NCBI RefSeq assembly: GCF_021504595.1
Contig: NZ_JACSGT010000001.1
Coordinates: forward strand, 124,001-188,000
Length of the DNA stretch: 64,000 bases
Direction of reading: 5' to 3'
Source: Chryseobacterium indicum
Lineage (GTDB): Bacteria > Bacteroidota > Bacteroidia > Flavobacteriales > Weeksellaceae
The notes beneath the pieces are model-generated. The model was not told the DNA's origin. It worked only from the letters and a program-made list of their open reading frames with translations, and made no database searches. Of this stretch, positions 26,239 through 34,741 are shown piece after piece (position 1 is the first letter of the stretch; every line of letters starts with the position of its first letter). The translations under genes and the position numbers were made by a program.

Positions 26239-26476
26239 TTCTTCACACTTTATAATGATGGCTTTGCATTTCTCTACTATAGAATGTAAGAAATATTATT
26301 TAGTTTTAGTGAATTCGATTATAAGAAAAATAAAATATGATTTTAAAAACACAAAGGAGGAAATCGTCTCGAAGAGATTTGGGACGATTTCGTATTTGAA
26401 ATTGTTTTGTCGTCATATATTCGCTGTTTAATAAAATAACAGTAACTAATTTTTTGTAAAAGCTTGCTTTGATTAA

Positions 26477-26504
26477 CAAAAAATGCAGCCCCGAAAGACT
26501 GCAT
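26477..26504 (-). terminator. Intrinsic terminator of the RND efflux operon
   Basis: On the minus strand the stem ATGCAGTC/GGCTGCAT (one G-T pair) has a 6-base loop and is followed by TTTTTTG, 26 bases after the stop of the outer-membrane channel gene. Confidence 0.75.
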
Positions 26505-26529
26505 CCCATAACAATATAATTCAAATTTA

Positions 26530-27942
26530 CTACTTCCAACCGCCACCTAAAGCCCGGTACAAATCTACGATACTGCTCAATCTCTGTCTTTTTACGGACG
26601 CGAGATTTAGTTCTGCCTGTAAAGAATTTCCCTGAGCTGTTATCACTTCTAAATAGTTTGCCATTCCGCCTTTGTACAGCATTTCGGCACTTTTAATTCC
26701 ATCTTTTAATGTTGCCACCTGTTCGGTTGCTTTTTGTTCCTGAACTTTTAAACTTTCGTTTGAAACCAGCGCGTCAGAAACTTCACCTACTGCATTTAAA
26801 ACTGATTGACGGAACGCCAAAACGTTTTTCTCTCTCTGGATTTTAGCAACATTTAAATCCGTTTTCAATTGTCTTTTCTGGAAAATCGGTTGAGTCAAAC
26901 CTCCTAAAACAGACCCGAACAAAGAAGCCGGAATCTGAAACCAGTTATCAATTTTAAATGAATTGACACCGCCATTTGCCGTAATTTTCAAGGAAGGATA
27001 CATATTTGCCTGCGCAATTCCCACCATAGAATTGGATTCCAGCAAAACAAGTTCCTGCTGACGAACATCAGGACGACGACTCACCATCGCTGCGGGAAGT
27101 CCTGCGGAAATGTCATGTGGTAAAGAAGTTTCAGACATTTCAATCGTTCTGCTGATTTTTCCCGGATTTTCACCCACTAAAATACTCAATGCATTTTCCT
27201 GAATGGCAATATTTTGCTCCAATTGTGTAATCAAAAGTTCAGTCGATTGTTTCTGAGCGGTTGCCTGCTGAACTCCCAAAGAAGTGGTGTCACCGCTTTG
27301 CCATAATTTTTCTGTAAGAGAAAGCGTACGGTTGCTGAGTTCCAGATTAGATTGGGCAATCTGCAATTGTTTGTCCAGCATCAACAGATTGTAATATCCC
27401 TGTGCAATGGCTGCAACAACCTGTGTCTGAATGGCTTTTGTTGCTTCGTAAGTCTGCAGATACTGCATTTTCGAAACTTCCTGCTGATTTTTAATTTTGC
27501 CCCAAATATCCGCTTCCCAAGACAAATTGAATGCTGCATTGTAATCTTCAACATAGCTTTTTCCTAAGAATAGGTTCAGACTTTGTCCGTTCATGCTGTT
27601 TTTGGAAGGCTTGGAAATCTGTGCGGAAACTCCGAAACCAACATCGGGATACTGAAGATATTTTGCCTGTTTTAATTTCTCCTGTGAAGAAGCAACCTGT
27701 TTTAAAGCTATCTGTAAATCGTAGTTGTTTTTAATTCCTTTTTCGATTAAGTTTTGCAGCATCGGATCGCTGAAAAACTGTTTCCATTCCAGGTTCGCTA
27801 CACTTGCTGTATCTGCTGTTGCGGTATATTTAAAAGTTTCGGGAAGCTCCAGTTCAGGCTCCTTGTATGCCAGTTTCGACACACAGGAGACTGAAACCAA
27901 AGCCAGTCCAAAAGTGATGATGATATTTTTTATTCTTTTCAT
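26530..27942 (-). CDS. RND efflux outer-membrane channel lipoprotein (NodT/TolC family)
   Basis: A 470-residue outer-membrane factor. The signal peptide ends in VSVSC (lipidated Cys20). Two OEP domains, the internal duplication typical of the family, are visible (about residues 60-250 and 270-460), with the coiled-coil helices LLMLDKQLQIAQSNLELSNRTL in the first half and PAAMVSRRPDVRQQELVLLESN, a signature segment, in the second. It forms the exit duct of a tripartite pump with the inner-membrane transporter (28186-31368) and adaptor (31595-32755). It is the last gene of the operon and is separated from the pump gene by a repeat element. Confidence 0.93.
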   Translation of the reverse strand: MKRIKNIIITFGLALVSVSCVSKLAYKEPELELPETFKYTATADTASVANLEWKQFFSDPMLQNLIEKGIKNNYDLQIALKQVASSQEKLKQAKYLQYPDVGFGVSAQISKPSKNSMNGQSLNLFLGKSYVEDYNAAFNLSWEADIWGKIKNQQEVSKMQYLQTYEATKAIQTQVVAAIAQGYYNLLMLDKQLQIAQSNLELSNRTLSLTEKLWQSGDTTSLGVQQATAQKQSTELLITQLEQNIAIQENALSILVGENPGKISRTIEMSETSLPHDISAGLPAAMVSRRPDVRQQELVLLESNSMVGIAQANMYPSLKITANGGVNSFKIDNWFQIPASLFGSVLGGLTQPIFQKRQLKTDLNVAKIQREKNVLAFRQSVLNAVGEVSDALVSNESLKVQEQKATEQVATLKDGIKSAEMLYKGGMANYLEVITAQGNSLQAELNLASVKRQRLSSIVDLYRALGGGWK

Positions 27943-28019
27943 AAAGGTTTAAATTTTAATGGATTACAAAACTTTGAAAAATTGTTTCAAAGCAGTTTCT
28001 TATTCTACTTTTTGTTTTG

Positions 28020-28145
28020 AACCATTAAGAAGCATTTAAGAAGTTAAGGTTAATTAAGAAAAATCAAATAGATTTTTTAATAAATATTCTGCTAAAGCGT
28101 GGCTCACTTAATATTCTAAACTCCTTAATCAAAATCTTAATGGTT
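28020..28145. repeat. 126-bp palindromic repeat element, copy B
   Basis: Same length and orientation as the element at 23667-23792, with shared core ATCAAATAGATTTTTT and CTTAATATTCTAAACTCCTT. The outer ends TTTGAACCATTAAGA and TCTTAATGGTTCAAA are perfect inverted repeats, while the inner arms have diverged. It sits inside the efflux operon between pump and channel genes, where its RNA hairpin could tune expression of the downstream gene. Confidence 0.75.
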
Positions 28146-28185
28146 CAAATTATATTTAAATTCTCAAAGTTTTGTCAATCATATA

Positions 28186-31100
28186 TTAATGAGCCGCAGC
28201 TAAAAGTTCTTGCTCCAGTTTCTGTCTTTGAAGTCTTTTCTTTTTTCTGCTCGGCATTTTTTCATGTAAATACTGGAAAATCACAAACATCACAGGAATA
28301 ATGAATACTCCGAATACAACTCCTGTTAACATTCCGCCCACAGTACTCATCCCGATTGAGTGGTTACCTTTTGCGGAAGCTCCCTGAGTCCAAACTAACG
28401 GCAGCATCCCGATGATGAAGGCAAACGAGGTCATTAAGATCGGTCTTAAACGTAATCTCGAAGCCTGAAGTGCAGATTCTAATAAAGATCTTCCTGCATT
28501 TCTTCTTTGCACGGCGAATTCTACGATCAGAATGGCATTTTTCGCCAATAATCCGACCAACATGATCAAACCAACCTGAACGTAAATATTGTTATCAATT
28601 CCGGCAAGTCCCGTGAAGGCAAATACTCCGAAAATACCTGTAGGAATCGTTAAAATAACGGCAAACGGAAGAATATAACTTTCGTATTGAGCTGCCAGTA
28701 AGAAATAGACAAACAAAATACTTAACATAAAGATAAAAGTAGTCTGTCCGCTTGTTTTAATCTCTTCACGGGTGATTCCTGTCCATTCGTACCCATAACC
28801 TCTAGGAAGTGATTTCTGTGCTACTTCTTCCACTGCTTTAATCGCATCTCCGGTACTGTAACCCGGCTTCGGTGTTCCATTGATCGTTACTGCGTTGAAC
28901 AGGTTGTTTCTTGTCACTGTTTCAGGTCCGAAACTTCTTTTTAAAGTCACCAATGTTTTTACAGGAACCATTTCGCCGGATTTATTTTTAACATAAATTC
29001 CCTCCAGAGAATTCGCATCGGTACGGTAAGGAATATCTGCCTGAGCCATTACTCTGTAGTATTTTCCGAATCGGTTGAAATCCGAAACAAAGCTGCTTCC
29101 GTAATAAATCTGCATCGTCTGCATCAATTCTGTAATTGAAACTCCAAGCTGATTGGCTTTATCATTATCAACCTCAATTGTGAATTGTGGATTTCCTGCG
29201 GCATACGTTGTAAACGCGAACGCAATTTCTGGACGTTTCATTAATTCTCCGATGAAAGCCTGAGTATTTGTTCCTAATTGTTCCAAAGAACCGTTCGTTC
29301 TGTCCTGAAGCATAAATTCAAAACCGGAAACGTTACCAAATCCCTGAACGGTAGGGAAGTTGAAGAAAAATGCACTGGCATCTTTTACCTGCGAAACTTT
29401 CCCTGTTAATCCTGCTGCAATCTGATCGGGATCACTGATTTCACCCCGCTGATCATGGTCTTTTAATTTAATGAAACCTGCGGAGTACGGAGAAGCATTG
29501 GCATTACTGATGAAGTTCAGACCGTCTGCAACCCAGAGATTCTTTTTCGCTTTTTCACCGTTGATGATTTTATCGATCTGCTCTGTTGCGTTGTGAGTCC
29601 TGTCTAATGAACTTCCCGGAGGAGTATTCACGGCATACAAAATGAAACCCTGATCTTCGGTAGGAATAAATCCTGACGGTGCTTTTTTAATTAAGAAAAC
29701 ACTTGCAGCAGTTAGTAAAACCAATCCTCCAACGGCAACCCATTTGTTTTTAATTAAAAATTTAAGACTGTAAATATATTTCTTCGTTAAATTATTAAAG
29801 CTTGTATTGAAAGCATTGAAAAATCTCGCTCCGAAACCTGTTTTTTTCCCATGTTCACCGTGTTCTCCCTGAGGATCATTTAATAATAGAGCACAAAGAG
29901 CCGGACTTAATGTTAAGGCATTCACCGCAGAAATCATAATGGCAATTGCCAGTGTGAAGGCAAACTGTCTGTAGAAAACTCCTGCAGGTCCCTGCATGAA
30001 ACCAACCGGAATAAATACGGCACACATCACCAAAGTAATGGAAATAATGGCTCCTGAAATTTCACTCATCGAACTTGTTGTAGCTTGTTCCACAGGCATT
30101 CCGGTATGTTCCATTTTGGAGTGAATCGCTTCCACAACAACAATTGCATCATCCACTACAATACCAATCGCGAGTACCAAGGCAAACAAAGTCAGCATAT
30201 TGATACTGAAACCAAATAACTGTAAGAAAAAGAAGGTACCGATAATCGCAACCGGAACCGCAATGGCAGGAATTAAAGTAGATCTGAAATCCTGAAGGAA
30301 AATATACACTACAATAAATACTAAGATAAATGCAATCACTAAAGTTTCAACAACCTGATGAATAGACGCGTCTAGGAAATCTTTAGAATTGTACATGATG
30401 ATTGGTTCCACTCCTTTTGGAAGGGTTGTTTTGAACTGGTCTACCTGTTTTTCAATTTCTGTTAAGATCTCGTTGGCGTTGGAACCGGCAGTCTGCATAA
30501 TCGCAAATCCGGCTACCGGTTTCCCGTCCACTCTGTTAGCTGCTGTATACGTATAAGATCCGAACTCTACTCTTGCCACATCTTTTAATCTTAAAAATGA
30601 ACCGTCGGTATTGGCTTTAATAGCAATGTTTTCGTAGTCTTCGTTCTTGTTTAATTTTCCCTTGTACTTTAAAATATATTCATAAGTTTCCTTACTTCCT
30701 TGTCCCAAACGACCCGGAGCGGCTTCTAAATTGTGATCTTTTACCGCGTTCAGAACTTCCTGAGGCGAAAGTCCGTTTGCGGCTAATCTGTCCGGTTTCA
30801 GCCAGAGTCTCATGGAATAATCTCTCGTTCCGAAAACCTGTGCCTGAGCAACTCCGGGAATACGCTGAATCTGCGGAATGATATTAATTTTCAGATAATT
30901 CTGTAAAAAAAGTTCGTCGTATTGTTTAGGATCGTTACTGGATAACCCCATGAACATGATCATACTGTTTTGTACTTTCTGCGTAGAAACTCCCGCCTGA
31001 ACAACTTCCTGCGGAAGCTGACTCATTGCTTTGGATACACGGTTTTGTACGTTTACCGCTGCGTTATCTGCATCAGAACCCTGCTTGAAGAAGACATTCA

Positions 31101-31368
31101 GCGTCATCGTACCATCGTTACTGGAGTTGGAAGTCATGTACGTCATGTTTTCAACCCCGTTCACAGCTTCTTCGATAGGCGTAGCTACAGAACGTGCGAC
31201 AACCTCCGCATTGGCTCCCGGATAAAATGCCGTTACCTGAACACTCGGCGGAGCAATATCCGGAAAGAGGGCAATGGGTAAATTAAAGAGGGAGAGCGCC
31301 CCCAATAATAAAAGTATTATGGAGATCACGGTAGAGAGTACCGGTCTTTCTATAAATTGTTTTAACAT
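28186..31368 (-). CDS. RND multidrug efflux transporter (HAE1/AcrB family)
   Basis: A 1060-residue inner-membrane proton-driven pump. The N-terminus MLKQFIERPVLSTVISIILLLLG is the typical first helix. The proton-relay aspartates lie in TM4 (LAIGIVVDDAIVVVEAIH) and the partner lysine is in GLLAKNAILIVEFA of TM10. Two large periplasmic loops between TM1-2 and TM7-8 are complete. The family exports drugs, detergents and other amphiphiles. It lies between the adaptor and channel genes in a minus-strand operon behind a TetR regulator. Confidence 0.95.
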   Translation of the reverse strand: MLKQFIERPVLSTVISIILLLLGALSLFNLPIALFPDIAPPSVQVTAFYPGANAEVVARSVATPIEEAVNGVENMTYMTSNSSNDGTMTLNVFFKQGSDADNAAVNVQNRVSKAMSQLPQEVVQAGVSTQKVQNSMIMFMGLSSNDPKQYDELFLQNYLKINIIPQIQRIPGVAQAQVFGTRDYSMRLWLKPDRLAANGLSPQEVLNAVKDHNLEAAPGRLGQGSKETYEYILKYKGKLNKNEDYENIAIKANTDGSFLRLKDVARVEFGSYTYTAANRVDGKPVAGFAIMQTAGSNANEILTEIEKQVDQFKTTLPKGVEPIIMYNSKDFLDASIHQVVETLVIAFILVFIVVYIFLQDFRSTLIPAIAVPVAIIGTFFFLQLFGFSINMLTLFALVLAIGIVVDDAIVVVEAIHSKMEHTGMPVEQATTSSMSEISGAIISITLVMCAVFIPVGFMQGPAGVFYRQFAFTLAIAIMISAVNALTLSPALCALLLNDPQGEHGEHGKKTGFGARFFNAFNTSFNNLTKKYIYSLKFLIKNKWVAVGGLVLLTAASVFLIKKAPSGFIPTEDQGFILYAVNTPPGSSLDRTHNATEQIDKIINGEKAKKNLWVADGLNFISNANASPYSAGFIKLKDHDQRGEISDPDQIAAGLTGKVSQVKDASAFFFNFPTVQGFGNVSGFEFMLQDRTNGSLEQLGTNTQAFIGELMKRPEIAFAFTTYAAGNPQFTIEVDNDKANQLGVSITELMQTMQIYYGSSFVSDFNRFGKYYRVMAQADIPYRTDANSLEGIYVKNKSGEMVPVKTLVTLKRSFGPETVTRNNLFNAVTINGTPKPGYSTGDAIKAVEEVAQKSLPRGYGYEWTGITREEIKTSGQTTFIFMLSILFVYFLLAAQYESYILPFAVILTIPTGIFGVFAFTGLAGIDNNIYVQVGLIMLVGLLAKNAILIVEFAVQRRNAGRSLLESALQASRLRLRPILMTSFAFIIGMLPLVWTQGASAKGNHSIGMSTVGGMLTGVVFGVFIIPVMFVIFQYLHEKMPSRKKKRLQRQKLEQELLAAAH

Positions 31369-31389
31369 AAGAAGTTTATTTTTTAATGT

Positions 31390-31574
31390 GGTTTAAACTT
31401 TTTAGCCTTAAATTTTTAACACTTAAGTAGCTTTTAGTTTAATTAAAAAGTTTGTATGCAGTTCACTTTAGCTGAAAATCAAATATTTTCAAAACCTTAT
31501 GTGTACTTATTGAGCGATTGCTTTTTAACTTACAATAACTTAAGGGTTCAAAAACTTTTATGACTTTTGTGGTT
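31390..31574. repeat. Putative decayed palindromic repeat element in the efflux operon
   Basis: The gap between adaptor and pump genes starts with TGTGGTTTAAAC and ends with TTTTGTGGTT. Inside, both halves carry ACTTAAG followed by a related A-rich segment: on the minus strand of the left half (31423-31429) and on the plus strand of the right half (31538-31544). The central part AACCTTATGTGTACTTATTG resembles AACTTATGTGTGC inside the element at 45795-45960. The match is imperfect, so this is tentative. Confidence 0.4.
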
Positions 31575-31594
31575 GGTTAAAGAAGTTTAAACGG

Positions 31595-32755
31595 TTATAA
31601 TGGTTTTGCTTTCAGTAAGCTGTCGGATGAAATCGCTTTCGGCTTAATCGAAGCACCATCTTTTAACATTCCGATTCCTGTGAATACAATCTTTTCTCCC
31701 GGCTGTATTCCTTCGGAAATAAAATAATAGTTTTCAGTTTTTCCTGAGATTTTTACAGGTTTACCGGTTACTTTCTGGTCTTTGCCAACTACATAAACAT
31801 AGGTTTTATCCTGAATCTCAAACGTAGATTCCTGAGGAATAACCACTGCATTCGATATCAATTGAGGCATACGAACTCTGCCTGTATTTCCTGTTCTCAA
31901 CGTTCCGTTGGTATTTGGGAAAACCGCACGAACGCTGATTGCTCCTGTAGATTTGTCAAACTGTCCGTCTACGATGCTCATTTTTCCTTTTTGCGGATAA
32001 ATGCTGTTGTCTGCAATCACCAAATCTACCATCGGCATATTTTTCAATTTTTCTTCTAAGCTTGCTCCCTGATATTTATTTTGAAAAGCAATGAAATCAA
32101 GTTCGCTTAAAGAAAAGTAGGCGTAAATCTCGCTGATGTCTGAAAGTAATGTCAATGGATTCACATCTGTTCTGGAGATCAGACTTCCTTTTTTGTGAGG
32201 AATTCTTCCGATGTATCCGCTTACCGGAGCTGTAATCGTTGTAAATCCGATATTGATTTTTGCTCCTCCAACTGATGCTTTCGCCTGTGAAGCGGCGGCA
32301 ACTGCGGCGGCGTAATTTGCTTTTGCCGTTCTCAATTGTACTTCAGAAACGACTTTTGCAGCAACCAGAGGTTCTAGCCTGTCAACTTCCACTTTAGCTT
32401 TCTGGATATTGGCATTGGCAACCTGTAAATTGGCATTTGCCATATTCATCTGCTCTCCGTAAGCTCTTGAATCTATTTTAAATAATGGCTGTCCGGCTCT
32501 TACGTAAGCGCCTTCTTCCACATAGATTTTATCTAAATATCCGTCGACCTGAGACCGGATTTCTACGTTATTTTTTCCTTCCAAAGCAGCCGGAAATTCC
32601 TGATAGGTTGTTGCCGGTGATGAAATAACGGTGTAAACAGGAAGTTCAGGAGCGGGTGGTGCAGTGTTGGCTCCTTCTGCAGCCTTTGTGCAGTTTTGTA
32701 AAAGAATAATACTTGAGATCAGTACAATGAGTCTTATTTTTCCAAATACTTTCAT
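31595..32755 (-). CDS. RND efflux periplasmic adaptor (membrane fusion protein)
   Basis: A 386-residue adaptor. The N-terminus has a lipoprotein-type signal (MKVFGKIRLIVLISSIILLQNC). A lipoyl/barrel-sandwich domain (VEIRSQVDGYLDKIYVEEGAYVRAGQPLFKID, about residues 62-95), a helical hairpin rich in Ala, Asn and Lys (about 100-165), a beta-barrel part and a membrane-proximal domain follow in order, as in AcrA/MexA. It bridges the pump and channel. Its upstream region carries three operator-like palindromes, indicating repression by the neighbouring TetR protein. Confidence 0.93.
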   Translation of the reverse strand: MKVFGKIRLIVLISSIILLQNCTKAAEGANTAPPAPELPVYTVISSPATTYQEFPAALEGKNNVEIRSQVDGYLDKIYVEEGAYVRAGQPLFKIDSRAYGEQMNMANANLQVANANIQKAKVEVDRLEPLVAAKVVSEVQLRTAKANYAAAVAAASQAKASVGGAKINIGFTTITAPVSGYIGRIPHKKGSLISRTDVNPLTLLSDISEIYAYFSLSELDFIAFQNKYQGASLEEKLKNMPMVDLVIADNSIYPQKGKMSIVDGQFDKSTGAISVRAVFPNTNGTLRTGNTGRVRMPQLISNAVVIPQESTFEIQDKTYVYVVGKDQKVTGKPVKISGKTENYYFISEGIQPGEKIVFTGIGMLKDGASIKPKAISSDSLLKAKPL

Positions 32756-32826
32756 TTTGAGTTTAAATTTTTAATGAAATGTTAAATTAAGTAGTGATGT
32801 TTTTAATTTGAATTATGTTATTTTTT

Positions 32827-33097
32827 CTAACGGTGTTAATTTTTAGTTTAAAAAAAATTTCAAAATTCTTAATGTGATTTTAGATCGTTGTTTCCATGAG
32901 AAGAACTTTTTAATGTTGGTTAAATATGATTTAGATGAGGTGTGAAATGTGTTACTTTTGCTAACGGTGTTAATTATTCAGGACAAAAAATGATTATCAA
33001 TTTATTGGTTACATTCTACATGATTGTTTTTTTAATTTTAAATTCGGTTTAAATGAATACTTTATATTAATTGATGTTAATATTCCTAACGGTGTTA
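32827..33097. promoter_or_regulatory. Three TetR operator-like palindromes between tetR and the efflux genes
   Basis: The motif CTAACGGTGTTAATT appears at 32827, 32961 and 33086, with core palindrome TAACNNNGTTA at 32828-32838, 32962-32972 and 33087-33097. The flanks after each are similar (A/T-rich, TTTTTA), suggesting duplicated 125-134-bp segments. A fourth copy lies at the tetR promoter. The region starts 20 bases after the tetR stop and ends 72 bases before the adaptor ATG. It is the probable control region of the efflux genes. Confidence 0.75.
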
Positions 33098-33116
33098 ATT
33101 TTTAATTCAAAAAAAT

Positions 33117-33713
33117 TTACAAAGACTTAATGAAAGCAGAAACTGTTTCATCAAGAGTCGTTTTGTTCATCGTAGAAGGAATATCGTCATTACGCATCAT
33201 CATAATTGATATCAAACCATGAACTGCTGAAAATAAGGCGTGCGACATATGACAGGCATTATCCGGATTGGATCCGTTTTTCTTAATAATCTCGTATGTA
33301 CACTCGTAAAGCATATTCTGGAAAGAAGAAAATTCTTCCTTCATCATTCCTTTTCCGCTGCACTGCATTCCCAATCCGAACATCAGCTGATAATACTCTT
33401 TGTTTTTAAATGCAAACTTCCAGTAAGCATCCACAATAGCTTTCAGTTGTTCGTCAGGAGCTTCATATTCTCTCTGGGCTTTCAGTAATTCTATGTGTAA
33501 ACAGTTGAAACCATTCAGAGAAATTTCGTACAAAATGGCTTCTTTGTTTTCAAAATAATCATAAACCACCGGTGCGCTGTATTCTATGGCATCGGCAATT
33601 TTTCTCATGGAAAGGGATGCCCATCCTTCGGTTTTAGCCAAAGAAAAAGCCGCATCCAGAATACTGGCGCGTATATTTTCTTTTTCTCTTTGCCGACGTT
33701 CGTGCAGACCCAT
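33117..33713 (-). CDS. TetR/AcrR family transcriptional regulator of the efflux operon
   Basis: A 198-residue repressor. The N-terminal helix-turn-helix (residues about 14-62) reads ASILDAAFSLAKTEGWASLSMRKIADAIEYSAPVVYDYFENKEAILYEI in the typical order with the family's YxYF element; the rest is a helical ligand-binding domain. It precedes the adaptor, pump and channel genes on the same strand. A palindrome CTAACAGTGTTAG adjoins its own -7 box, and three close copies precede the adaptor gene, so it very likely represses itself and the pump until an effector binds. Confidence 0.93.
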   Translation of the reverse strand: MGLHERRQREKENIRASILDAAFSLAKTEGWASLSMRKIADAIEYSAPVVYDYFENKEAILYEISLNGFNCLHIELLKAQREYEAPDEQLKAIVDAYWKFAFKNKEYYQLMFGLGMQCSGKGMMKEEFSSFQNMLYECTYEIIKKNGSNPDNACHMSHALFSAVHGLISIMMMRNDDIPSTMNKTTLDETVSAFIKSL

Positions 33714-33725
33714 GATTTTTAATTA

Positions 33726-33770
33726 CTAACAGTGTTAGCAAAACTACAAACTTTTGAGGATATCTTCCAA
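33726..33770 (-). promoter_or_regulatory. tetR promoter with overlapping autoregulatory operator
   Basis: On the minus strand, TTG (33768-33770), 21 bases, then TAGTTTTG (33739-33746, exact TAnnTTTG), immediately followed by the perfect palindrome CTAACAGTGTTAG (33726-33738). The operator therefore covers the expected transcription start, a standard layout for autorepression. The ATG follows 12 bases later. Confidence 0.7.
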
Positions 33771-33987
33771 ACAAATTTTACGCTTTAACTTTTAAAGTAA
33801 GGTTTTGAAGATGTCTGTACATTGGCTGAATGCCGGAAGGATGGGAGCTGGATGTATTTTTAATGTGTTGATATTTTAATTATTGTAAAAATTAATAGAG
33901 TTTATAGTTCCATTCAATCGATAGTAATTTCTGAGATTTCCATCTTCTCGCATCCATCCTCCATATTATAATAATCAAGAAATTCTA

Positions 33988-33995
33988 TATCTTTG
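33988..33995 (+). promoter_or_regulatory. Putative -7 promoter element of the redoxin gene
   Basis: TATCTTTG, an exact TAnnTTTG match, 18 bases before the ATG at 34014. No -33 TTG seen. Confidence 0.5.
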
Positions 33996-34013
33996 TAATC
34001 AAATAAAAAAGTT

Positions 34014-34568
34014 ATGAATACTCCCTCAAATATGATTGAACTGGGTACAAAAGCTCCTTTTTTTGAGCTTCCGAACCCGTCAAAAAGTAACGAAATTCAG
34101 TCTTTGGATGATCTGAAAGGCGAAAAAGGAACTTTGGTGATCTTTATGTGCAACCACTGTCCGTTTGTTCTTCATGTAATTGATAAATTAACCGAACTGT
34201 ATGAAGATTACAACGAAAGAGGAATTGAATTTATCGCCATCAATTCGAATGATGTGGAAAAATATCCAGCAGATTCTCCGGAAAAAATGATTGAATTCCA
34301 GATTGAAAGAAAGTTTGATTTCCCTTATCTATACGACGAAAGTCAGGCAATCGCAAAAGCGTATGATGCAGCCTGCACACCGGATTTCTTTTTCTTCGAT
34401 GAAAAGCTGGATTTAATTTACAGAGGACAAATGGACGATTCCAGACCGGGAAATCACAAAGAAGTAACAGGAGAAGATCTGATTATTGCTTTCGAAAATC
34501 TTTTGTTGGGAGAACCACAGGAAGAAATTCAGAAACCGAGCATGGGATGCAATATCAAGTGGAAGTAA
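34014..34568 (+). CDS. Redoxin/AhpC-TSA family thioredoxin-fold protein
   Basis: A 184-residue cytoplasmic protein without signal peptide. After an N-terminal segment (APFFELPNPS), the redox loop reads VIFMCNHCPFVLHVIDKL, with a CNHC motif at about residues 47-50, followed by the thioredoxin fold and a cis-proline segment DAACTPDFFFFDE. The family often acts as a peroxiredoxin-like or thiol-exchange protein; CNHC is unusual but common in this subfamily. It is monocistronic: a promoter-like box precedes it and a strong terminator follows. Confidence 0.85.
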   Translation: MNTPSNMIELGTKAPFFELPNPSKSNEIQSLDDLKGEKGTLVIFMCNHCPFVLHVIDKLTELYEDYNERGIEFIAINSNDVEKYPADSPEKMIEFQIERKFDFPYLYDESQAIAKAYDAACTPDFFFFDEKLDLIYRGQMDDSRPGNHKEVTGEDLIIAFENLLLGEPQEEIQKPSMGCNIKWK

Positions 34569-34622
34569 TTTTTGGCTGATCGTGGCAGGTTGTCAGTTGA
34601 TAAATTTGCAATCCAAATATAT

Positions 34623-34652
34623 AAAGCTGTTCTTTTTGAACAGCTTTTTTTG
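34623..34652 (+). terminator. Intrinsic terminator of the redoxin gene
   Basis: A perfect 10-bp stem AAAGCTGTTC/GAACAGCTTT with a TTTTT loop and a T-run, 55 bases after the stop codon. Confidence 0.85.
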
Positions 34653-34698
34653 TTTTGTAATGATTTGAAAATGAGTTGTTTAAATTCAGGTAAAAAAA

Positions 34699-34731
34699 TT
34701 ATCCACAATTTTATCCACAGAGTTATCCACA
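34699..34731 (+). other. Cluster of three perfect DnaA boxes
   Basis: TTATCCACA occurs three times in the same direction at 34699-34707, 34711-34719 and 34723-34731, with exact 12-base periodicity. Each matches the strong E. coli DnaA box. The flanks are AT-rich. dnaA itself is not in the window. This could be part of a chromosomal origin, a DnaA-titration site, or a DnaA-controlled element. Confidence 0.6.
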
Positions 34732-34741
34732 ATTTATTTTG

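Noticed and set aside
26306..26546. Two overlapping minus-strand ORFs of 67 and 77 residues downstream of the efflux operon
   Set aside because: They cover the intrinsic terminator hairpin of the channel gene and have no protein-like pattern.
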